Of a stretch of 64,000 nucleotides of DNA, positions 1 to 6,404 are shown piece by piece. The notes under the pieces are model-generated. The model did no database searches and was not told the DNA's origin. It was given only the letters and a program-made list of their open reading frames with translations. Both the position numbers and the translations under genes were made by a program. The stretch is from Desulfonatronovibrio magnus (lineage in GTDB: Bacteria; Desulfobacterota; Desulfovibrionia; Desulfovibrionales; Desulfonatronovibrionaceae), in contig NZ_KN882176.1 in the NCBI RefSeq assembly GCF_000934755.1, positions 1 through 64,000 of the forward strand, written 5' to 3'. The stretch's first letter is position 1, and each line of letters begins with the position of its first letter.

Positions 1-299
1 TGCAGCGCATCATCAATTCCGGTGGCCGGATAGACCGGGAAATGGCCACAGGTCGTGGTCGCATTGATGTGTGCATCCATTATGAAAATCAGCGTTACCC
101 CTTAGAAATCAAAATCCGAAAAGACGCCAAGACCCTGAAAGAAGGCCAAAAACAACTAACCCGCTACATGGAAACCCTGGGCTGCCACGAGGGCTGGCTA
201 GTTATCTTTGACCGGCGCGTAAAGCCCTCCTGGAAAAGCAGACTGTTCTGGAAAACCATCAAGGCTGATCAGCACACGATTCACGCCGTGGGGTGCTGA
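1..299 (+). CDS. C-terminal fragment of a PD-(D/E)XK-type protein, probably an AAA-ATPase-like protein (5' end outside window)
   Basis: The frame is open from base 3 with no start inside the window, so only the C-terminus (about 98 residues) is present. It contains a GRIDV...PLEIKI pattern, that is Asp followed by Glu-x-Lys, which fits the metal-binding core of a PD-(D/E)XK nuclease fold. A Gln- and Tyr-containing helix (KQLTRYM) and a WLVIFDRR strand follow. This tail is typical of the AAA-ATPase-like/PDDEXK_9 proteins that are abundant in Desulfovibrionales; these are often mobile or defence-associated and their function is unknown. The ATPase part would lie upstream of base 1. The motif is visible; the family call is inference from the tail only. 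Confidence 0.6.
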   Translation, partial: QRIINSGGRIDREMATGRGRIDVCIHYENQRYPLEIKIRKDAKTLKEGQKQLTRYMETLGCHEGWLVIFDRRVKPSWKSRLFWKTIKADQHTIHAVGC

Positions 300-565
300 A
301 GTTTTGTAACTGCTCAGCTTACCGGAGCATGCCTGTGGCTGAGATTTCGATAATAATTAAATAATTAATCAGCCACCCGCTGCGCTCGACGTATAGGCAT
401 TTAAGGCAGATTGAATATTTTCCTCCTGGCGGCTTGTCAGGAGGAAAGAATGCTAATGTCTGAGGGCGAGATAGAGTGCTGATCTGCAGGTGCAGGCATC
501 TTTTCTATGGGCCGGTCGCTTGCGGAAAATAATCGAGTGTCTGTCTTTTAAGTAACTTCTTCTTC

Positions 566-796
566 TAAGTAACTAAAACCAAATTAGTAATAAATTCAAA
601 GCATTATGCTTTTACCATAAAGATTGCTTCGGTCGCTTAGGTTCCCTCGTGGGTGACAGGTTTTCAGCAACTACATCCCTGACAGCTCAGGTGTCATTGC
701 GAGCGAGTCTTCGAGCGCAGCAATCTCAAACGTGTTGAGGCTAATTTTTTAGTTACTCACAAGTTCGGTCCCGGTCCCCCCGGGTGAGGAGCTTAC
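566..796 (+). repeat. Interspersed ~240-bp repeat, copy A; nothing recognised in 300-565
   Basis: This copy runs from TAAGTAACTAAAACC through TTGCTTCGGTCGCTTAGG and GTCATTGCGAGCGAGTCTTC to AGTTACTCAC and a CCCGGGTGAGGAGC end. Related copies lie at about 3385-3850, 4938-5174, 33252-33549 and 36655-36890, some inverted. The core has inverted ends of the form AGTAACTAAAA/TTTTAGTTACT, with a GC-rich CTCCTCACCCGGG unit attached on one side. Its right end coincides with the point where the following FG-GAP-like reading frame opens. I see no gene or clear signal in 300-565. Confidence 0.75.
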
Positions 797-1615
797 AAGT
801 TAGAGGCACTTGCAGGAGTCTGGCCTGAACATGGAACGTGGCATTATGATCTGCCTTCCGATGACTGGCAGTGGTTGACTGCAGCAGCAGATCAGATAGC
901 CATTGGTGATATTGATGGCAACAGCCAGGGTGATTTGATTGGTGTCTGGGAAAGCGGTACATGGATTAAATCATCAGCAATCGGCCAGTGGTCGCTCCTG
1001 ACCCGTTACTCTCCAGCGAGCAGTTTGGCTGCAGGTGATCTGCATGGCAACAGCCGCGATGATATTCTGGGCAGTTGGTCCAGCGGTGTGTGGTCCTGGA
1101 GCAGTTTTGTAGAAGACTGGAACCTGGTGACTTCTTATCCAGCACAATTGCTGACAACGAGCAGGTATAATCATGGTACAGGTGATGCGCTGGCAGGAGT
1201 CTGGGATTCAGGCCTGTGGCTGTGGGAGGGAGATGAATGGAACCTTCTGACGGAAATCCGGCCCTCTGCAATAGCCCTTGGAGATCTGACAGGTGATGGT
1301 CGGGCTGAAGTGATTGGCAGCTGGTCCAGTGGCGTGTGGTACTGGAACAGTTCAGATGAACAATGGACTCGGATAACTCATCATCCATCCAGCCTTTTAA
1401 CTGCGGGTGATCTGACAGGCAATGGCCGCGATGAGGTGGCAGGGGTATGGGACAGCGGAATCTGGTTTTATCGTCTTCCCGAGGTTTTGTGGGAGCATGT
1501 CACAGAAGCTGTTCCTACGGCTGTAACTTCCGGACGAATAAGTTCTGATTTAGCTGACCAGGGCCAGGCCTACGAGGCTCTTTTTATCTCTGATGAAATA
1601 ATTAGTGCACCATAA
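788..1615 (+). CDS. FG-GAP/VCBS-like tandem repeat protein, probably a 5'-truncated remnant
   Basis: The frame is open from base 788, just after a TGA at 785-787 inside repeat copy A. A possible TTG start is at 875. The product is about six repeats of roughly 40 residues of the form L-A-G-V-W-x-S-G-x-W ... W-x-x-L-T ... GD-L-x-G-N-x-x-D. This resembles the FG-GAP/VCBS beta-propeller blades of secreted or surface proteins. The first visible blade (LAGVWPEHGTW) lies upstream of the TTG, and there is no signal peptide, so the true 5' end has probably been lost to the repeat. A strong terminator follows the stop. The repeat structure is certain; expression and function are not. Confidence 0.6.
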   Translation, partial: GAYKLEALAGVWPEHGTWHYDLPSDDWQWLTAAADQIAIGDIDGNSQGDLIGVWESGTWIKSSAIGQWSLLTRYSPASSLAAGDLHGNSRDDILGSWSSGVWSWSSFVEDWNLVTSYPAQLLTTSRYNHGTGDALAGVWDSGLWLWEGDEWNLLTEIRPSAIALGDLTGDGRAEVIGSWSSGVWYWNSSDEQWTRITHHPSSLLTAGDLTGNGRDEVAGVWDSGIWFYRLPEVLWEHVTEAVPTAVTSGRISSDLADQGQAYEALFISDEIISAP

Positions 1616-1670
1616 AATAACTGAAAAGACTGTAGATTAGTTTTACAGAAATCAGCGTAACAAAATAACA

Positions 1671-1706
1671 GCCGGGCCGGAATTAAATTTCCGGCCCGGC
1701 TTTTTT
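1671..1706 (+). terminator. Rho-independent terminator
   Basis: GCCGGGCCGGAA and TTTCCGGCCCGGC form a near-perfect GC-rich stem with a very short AT loop, followed by six T residues. It lies 55 bases after the FG-GAP-like stop codon and is a textbook intrinsic terminator. Confidence 0.9.
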
Positions 1707-1826
1707 GTGACTTTCAACAGTGTGTAATGCATAAGCTCGCAGACTCAATCAATGCAAAGCTTGCAAACTCACAGGATTCAGTCCCCGGGTGCCCGGGTGA
1801 GGAGCTAAGAGGACCCATGTTTCCGA

Positions 1827-1922
1827 TGTCCAATGTCCAATGTCCAATGTCCAGTGTCCAGGATTTTCAGCCTTGAACCTTGTACCTTCAGCCTTCAGCC
1901 TTCAGCCTTCAACCTTCAGCCT
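1827..1922. repeat. Heptad tandem arrays: five TGTCCAA units, then eight TCAGCCT-type units
   Basis: Five TGTCCAA/TGTCCAG units (1827-1861) are followed by eight 7-nt units related to TCAGCCT (1867-1922). The second array enters the 3' end of the MFS gene on the minus strand: read on that strand, its GGCTGA supplies the stop codon. The same TCAGCCT/AGGCTGA heptamer recurs at 21647, 35034, 48851 and 62280. Confidence 0.85.
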
Positions 1923-3256
1923 TGAGATTTTGTGGGAGGTTTAAGCAAAAGGGACAGTCCTGCTGCAAAAATGCAGGCTATTCCAGCTATAGTAAAGGAT
2001 GTTGACCAGGTAGATATATCCCCGGCTCCTGCAGCGTCTCTGAAGTATCCGGCAATCTGCGGTCCGGCCACCCCGGCCAGTCCAAAAGACAAAAATATCC
2101 ATCCATAATTGGTGCCCAGATTTTTGCTGCCGAAATAGTCTGCTGTGGCAGCAGGAAACAGGGCAAAATTGCCTCCAAAATTGAAACCAATAATCGCCGC
2201 AGCCAGAATAAAGCTGCTTACAGCAGTGCCCATTTCAAAAAATACCAGCATGATGAATGCTTGAAAGCAGCACATCATAAGTAAAGACCATTTCCTGCCG
2301 AGACGATCAGAAATTCCACCCCAGATAACTCTACCGAGACCATTGAATATGGCGTACCAGGCCATGGCTGTACCTGCTATGGCTGCAGCCTGGGCCGGAC
2401 CATCAACAGCTTGTGCCGCCTGCAGCGCGTCAATACCGAAAAGACTTATGCTGTAAATAACCATCAGACCTGCCAGGGCAGTGCTGAAAAACATTATCCA
2501 CAACATATAAAACTGTGGCTTGCCCAGCATTTCTCTTGTAGTGAACTCTAAATTGCTTGACTCAGCAAAGGGTTGCTCTTTGGACTGGGTTGGATGGGAA
2601 ATACTCTGGGGAGCATAGCCCTCAGGGGGATTTAACATTACCATGCTGCCCAATGCCACGAAAATCAAAAATATCAGGCCATAGATTAAAAAGACAGACT
2701 GAACGCCCGGCAATGAAAACAGGCTGGTAGTATAAAGCAAACCTCCAAACCAGCTTCCGGCAAGCTTCACCCATAATGTGGCCCCAAAACCAAAGCCTGC
2801 CACAGCAATGCCTGAAATAAGACCTTTTTTATCAGGGAACCATTTAATGCCAACAGCAATGGGAACAACATAAGCCATGCCAATGCCTGCGCCGCCAATC
2901 ACTCCAATGAAAAAGAGTTGCCCCAGGAAAGTGCTGCCCAGGAGGCCTCCGAGAATATAACCAGTTCCAAGAACCGTTCCTCCGGCCAGAGCAATAATTC
3001 TTGGGCCAAATTTGACCTGAAGCCTTCCAGCAATGATCATACTCACAGCAAAGCACAGCAAACCAACAGAAAAGATCCAGGCAGCCTGCTGGGCAGTGAA
3101 ACCGTATTCTCCTCCCTGGGATACCGACAGGGTTAATAACCCGGTAAAAGCGCTCCAGGCATAAATTGTTCCAAGACAGAACTGTATGATGATGGCTCCG
3201 GCAACAACGAACCACCGTCTGTTGCCTTGAGCAAGAAAGTCTGATAATCTGTGCAT
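1916..3256 (-). CDS. OFA-family MFS transporter (oxalate/formate antiporter-like)
   Basis: 446 residues with about 12 hydrophobic helices. It opens with RRWFVVAGAIIIQFCLGTIYAW, characteristic of the OFA (oxalate:formate antiporter, OxlT-like) branch of the major facilitator superfamily. The loop motif GISDRLGRKWS after helix 8 fits the MFS loop consensus. OFA members exchange or import small monocarboxylates (oxalate, formate, lactate), so in a sulfate reducer lactate or formate uptake is plausible; the substrate cannot be read from sequence. It is monocistronic with repeat DNA on both sides. The C-terminus (KSQG) and the TGA stop fall in a heptad repeat array, so the last residues may be recent additions. 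Confidence 0.85.
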   Translation of the reverse strand: MHRLSDFLAQGNRRWFVVAGAIIIQFCLGTIYAWSAFTGLLTLSVSQGGEYGFTAQQAAWIFSVGLLCFAVSMIIAGRLQVKFGPRIIALAGGTVLGTGYILGGLLGSTFLGQLFFIGVIGGAGIGMAYVVPIAVGIKWFPDKKGLISGIAVAGFGFGATLWVKLAGSWFGGLLYTTSLFSLPGVQSVFLIYGLIFLIFVALGSMVMLNPPEGYAPQSISHPTQSKEQPFAESSNLEFTTREMLGKPQFYMLWIMFFSTALAGLMVIYSISLFGIDALQAAQAVDGPAQAAAIAGTAMAWYAIFNGLGRVIWGGISDRLGRKWSLLMMCCFQAFIMLVFFEMGTAVSSFILAAAIIGFNFGGNFALFPAATADYFGSKNLGTNYGWIFLSFGLAGVAGPQIAGYFRDAAGAGDISTWSTSFTIAGIACIFAAGLSLLLKPPTKSQG

Positions 3257-3384
3257 AATGTCCTTATTAATAATTGTTGTTGCAGAGTTGATGCTCGTGC
3301 TGGCGAATCAGTTGAGCTATCAGTTTTGAGGTCACATATCAAGTTGTGGTTCTCAGTGTTTGGAATAAACTTTTAAGCCCTTTA

Positions 3385-3850
3385 GAGGCGATCCACCCGG
3401 GGGCAGGGAGCGAAGCTGTGAGTAACTGTCTGTAAAGTGGAGCCTGCATCCTGCAGGCTATTTAATTCCAGGCGGCTGGAAGCCGCCTCCACCTTGAAGA
3501 ACAGTCCCATATACCACTCGTTCCCAGGCTCCAGCCTGGGGGCGTTTAGTTCTTGCGGCTCCAGCCGCTTCTTCAAAATTGGCTGGAGCCTGGGAACAAG
3601 AAAATCAGCCTTAGCACGAGATTGCTTCGCTTCGCTCGCAACAAGGATTGCCGCGCTCGCCCCAGTTGAATGGCTGCGCCTACACTGGGTGTATTCAACG
3701 AGGTAAAAAGACTCGCTCGCAATGACACCTGAGCTGTCAGGGATGTGGTTGCTCAAAATCTGTCACCAACGAGGGAGCCCAAGCGACCGAAGCAATGTGT
3801 ATGGTAAAACTGTAATGCTTTGATTTTATTATAAAAATGGTTTTAGTTTC
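3385..3850 (-). repeat. Interspersed repeat copy B, interrupted by a palindrome-rich segment
   Basis: Both ends match the interspersed family in inverted orientation (CACCCGGG...GTGAGTAACT at the left; GAGGGAGCCCAAGCGACCGAAGCAAT and GGTTTTAGTTT at the right). The middle, about 3430-3600, holds other short palindromes: GTGGAGCCTGCATCC, GGCGGCTGGAAGCCGCC and TCCCAGGCTCCAGCCTGGG. The last kind recurs near 39287-39392. This looks like stacked insertions rather than coding DNA; together with neighbouring AT-rich bases it fills the 3257-3940 gap. Confidence 0.65.
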
Positions 3851-3940
3851 GTGTAAATGATAAACAAACAGAAAACTCTAACTGTCTGAATTTGTTTCAA
3901 AATTTAGATTATTTTATGACATGAAAAAAAGAGGTAGTAT

Positions 3941-4762
3941 ATGATACCAAAAAATACCATTAGTGTGGTAGATTTTATTGATTACTCAAAAAGTTTAGAG
4001 GTATGTCTTGATCAAATAGAAACAGGCAGTGTATTCAGGCGGCGCAAACTCATTATTATCAAGCCAAACTTAGTGAACGCGTCTCCCTTCCCCATAACAA
4101 CTCCAACCGCTATTGTTGCATCTTTAATTGATTATATAAGAAAGAATTCCAAAGCACGGGTAGTAATTGCAGAAGGCTGTGGAGATGCCTGTCTGGATAC
4201 TGGGGAGATATTTTCACGGCTGGGTTACACTCGCTTGTCCAAGGAAATGAATGTCGAGCTCATTGACTTGAACAAATCAAGCCTTGTCCGGCTTCATAAT
4301 CCTGAGTGCAGTGTTCTGCCTGAAATATATCTTCCCAGGCAGACCATGAAAGGTTTTTTGATATCAGTGCCTGTGCTCAAGCGCCATTCACTGGCCCAGG
4401 TTACTTTATCCATGAAAAATATGCTGGGTCTTGCTCCGCCAAGTCATTATCAGCAGGGTGGAAGCTGGAAAAAATCATTTTTTCATGGTCAGATGCATCG
4501 TTCAATTTTTGACCTTAACCTTTACCGCAAACCTGATCTGTCCATTATTGACGCAACAGTCGGTATGGCTGAGTATCATTTGGGGGGCAGAACATGTGAA
4601 CCTCCGATAAATAAACTTGTTGCAGGCTTTGATCCAGTTGCTGTAGATTCCACGGGTGCACATCTGTTGGGCCTTCACTGGAAAGAAATCCCGCATATCT
4701 GCATGGCGCATGGTGTACTTGGTCATGCACTGGAACCAGGCAGTACTGATGTGCTGATTTAA
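3941..4762 (+). CDS. DUF362 domain-containing protein
   Basis: 273 residues. Features of the DUF362 family are visible: KLIIIKPNLV near residue 35, TPTAIVASLIDYI near 60, an EGCGD turn near 85, and KNMLGL around 160 with a late VAGFDPVAVDSTGAHLLG segment. DUF362 proteins are cytoplasmic, often iron-sulfur associated, and of unknown biochemical role. This copy has no ferredoxin domain and few cysteines, so it is the short form. The start is the ATG with GAGGTAG seven bases upstream. It stands alone between repeat clusters, so context gives no role. Family call good, function unknown. Confidence 0.8.
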   Translation: MIPKNTISVVDFIDYSKSLEVCLDQIETGSVFRRRKLIIIKPNLVNASPFPITTPTAIVASLIDYIRKNSKARVVIAEGCGDACLDTGEIFSRLGYTRLSKEMNVELIDLNKSSLVRLHNPECSVLPEIYLPRQTMKGFLISVPVLKRHSLAQVTLSMKNMLGLAPPSHYQQGGSWKKSFFHGQMHRSIFDLNLYRKPDLSIIDATVGMAEYHLGGRTCEPPINKLVAGFDPVAVDSTGAHLLGLHWKEIPHICMAHGVLGHALEPGSTDVLI

Positions 4763-4788
4763 AAGATGCTGAAATGAGTAAGTTTTTT

Positions 4789-5188
4789 GTAGCAGTTTAG
4801 CCATTTGCATGTGGCACGGCTTCCTGCCCGGAGGCATACAGCCCGGAGGGGGACTGGCTCTCCCAGCCCTTGTTTTATTAAGTCTGTGTTTTACATCAAC
4901 AAAAAACAAGGGCTGGTCTTGCCTGTCCCCTGCTTTCCTTAGAAGCTCCTCACTCGGGCGGCCCGGGACCGAAACTGTGAGTAACTAAAAAATCAGCCTT
5001 AGCACGTTTGAGATTGCCGCGCTCGAAGACTCGCTCGCAATGACACCTGAGCTGACAGGGATGTGGTAGCTGAAAACCTGTCATTGCGAGGGAGCCTAAG
5101 CGACCGAAGCAATCTGTATCGTAAAACCGTAATGCTCTGAATTTATTGCATATACGTTTGTAGTTACTTAGAAGGGCTAAACTATTAC
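4789..5188. mobile_element. MITE-like element with 14-bp terminal inverted repeats and 8-bp target duplication, interrupted by repeat copy C
   Basis: The left end is GTAGCAGTTTAGCC (4789-4802) and the right end GGCTAAACTATTAC (5175-5188). They are flanked by the direct repeat AGTTTTTT (4781-4788 and 5189-5196), an 8-bp target-site duplication. The interior shares GGGGGACTGGCTCT and GCCTGTCCCCTGCTTTCCTT with the intact copy at 24087-24238. A 14-bp stem (4863-4876 with 4903-4916) sits between those motifs. Repeat copy C is inserted just before the right end. There is no transposase; mobilisation would need one in trans. Confidence 0.75.
4938..5174 (-). repeat. Interspersed ~240-bp repeat, copy C, nested in the MITE-like element
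   Basis: The body runs from CTCCTCACTCGGGCGG to TTGTAGTTA and is flanked on both sides by CTTAGAAG (4938-4945 and 5167-5174), which may be an 8-bp target duplication. It splits the MITE-like element whose right terminal repeat resumes at 5175. The rest of the gap up to 5337 holds a short unit (TTTGGTTGTGGGCACAG, about 5208-5250) that recurs at 34965 and 62340. Confidence 0.75.
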
Positions 5189-5337
5189 AGTTTTTTGCTG
5201 CTGTTAGATCCTTGTTTAAATTTGGTTGTGGGCACAGTCTGCATTAGCTTGATGCTGGTGTGTAAATTTTCAATTTATTGCTTTAGATGCCAGCACATAA
5301 GTTTCGCTGCAGTGCTATTGTAACAGGAGGAAGATGT

Positions 5338-5826
5338 ATGATAAATAAGTTTTTAGTCTTAATGTTTATGACTGTTGTATTTTCAGGTATTTCAGGGTGT
5401 TGTCCCTGGAAAGACAGCTCAGTTGTGCTGCCAAAGATTGATGATGAAGGTACAGTAATGCCTTCAAAACTTGCGGGGCCTTTTCGCTGGGAGCTTTATT
5501 TTATTAAAAGCGAGCAGGTGGATAAACAGCCTGACGGGCAAAGAGTGCCATATATCAGGTTTGATGAGGAAAAAAACCGGGCCTTTGGGTTTTCAGGGTG
5601 TAACCGATTTACCGGAGGATTTACAGCAGGTAAGGATAGCAGCCTGACCTTTTCACACATAGCATCCACCAAAATGGCCTGTAAAGATATGCATATTGAG
5701 CAGAAATTTCTTCAGGTTCTAAGTAACACCCGAAGCTATAAATTTATTATTCAGGGTCGACTTCAGCTTATCGGACATGATTCCGATGTACTGGCTGAGT
5801 TTGCAGCAATTATTTCTGAACAGTGA
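5338..5826 (+). CDS. META/HslJ-like domain lipoprotein
   Basis: 162 residues from the ATG at 5338, chosen because AGGAGG lies just upstream; an in-frame ATG at 5287 has none. The N-terminus is a lipoprotein signal (MINKFLVLMFMTVVF, lipobox ISGC), so the mature protein should be lipid-anchored after Cys20. The body has WELYFIKSEQ, FDEEKNRAFGFSGCNRFTGGF and STKMAC, the hallmarks of META domains (HslJ type), where the GxxGCNxxxG turn is diagnostic. META proteins act in the envelope, and HslJ is linked to stress and novobiocin resistance. The specific role here is unknown. Monocistronic. Confidence 0.85.
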   Translation: MINKFLVLMFMTVVFSGISGCCPWKDSSVVLPKIDDEGTVMPSKLAGPFRWELYFIKSEQVDKQPDGQRVPYIRFDEEKNRAFGFSGCNRFTGGFTAGKDSSLTFSHIASTKMACKDMHIEQKFLQVLSNTRSYKFIIQGRLQLIGHDSDVLAEFAAIISEQ

Positions 5827-5883
5827 TCCTGAATATCTGTTGACATCTCAGCAGATCGTCTGGTGAGAAGCCAACAACAAGGA

Positions 5884-5921
5884 ACCAAGAACCAAGAAAC
5901 AAGAACTATCAACACTCAAGT
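5884..5921 (+). repeat. Heptad array of AACNNNN units in the 5827-6404 gap
   Basis: Five consecutive 7-nt units (AACCAAG, AACCAAG, AAACAAG, AACTATC, AACACTC) end in AAG. The same design, five units ending in AACTTTC or AACTCTC then AAG, occurs at 24314 and 55716. The rest of the gap has no gene I can support. A fragment near 6245-6290 (TTAGCAGCTTAGCC ... GGGGGACTGGCTCT) matches the left part of the MITE-like element. Confidence 0.65.
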
Positions 5922-6404
5922 TGTCCTGTTTATGTTCTGAAAAAGAGTATACATTTTTTTCCATTAGAAAGAAATCAGTTTTTTGATAGGGATCATGTAG
6001 ATATACAGATATGCCCTGAGCCAATATCATGGAGCCGACACAGCAGGCCCTGATGCAGAAAAGGGGTGAGAACATGTCCGGGGTATTGTGTGATGGCTTA
6101 GCAGGGTGTTGAATAAGTTATTATCAGGCAGGTGATTTAATTGTGCAGGGCAAGATACAGATTTATTTAAAAAGTTCCGCTCAGGTCCAGGTATAGAACC
6201 TCAATTTTACCCTTGTAATACACTTTAAAGAAATATACTTAACAGTTAGCAGCTTAGCCCTTTGTGTGTGTGGAGGGGGACTGGCTCTTTCTTAAACAAC
6301 TGGGAGCATTTTAAACAGGAAATCTTACATAAATTGGCACCTTGTCAAAACCGGGGTGTGGACTGCCCCGGGGAATGGTTTTTACTGAAAGAGGAGATGG
6401 GTCT

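Noticed and set aside
966-1388. Long minus-strand frame opposite the FG-GAP-like gene
   Set aside because: It is the complement of a repetitive coding sequence; no ribosome site, no recognisable protein pattern, and the plus-strand frame shows clear repeat structure.
1827-1922. CRISPR-like short repeats
   Set aside because: Units are 7 nt and contiguous without spacers. No cas gene is nearby; tandem heptads are the correct description.
3437-3706. Plus-strand frame of 89 residues inside repeat copy B
   Set aside because: It runs through palindromes shared with other loci; coding is an accident of repeat DNA.
4810-4830. Sigma-54-like promoter TGGCACGGCTTCCTGC
   Set aside because: The second half lacks TTGC, it lies inside a MITE-like element, and the downstream sequence is not a gene start. 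The similar GGCACAG stretch at 37012 is in a repeat too.
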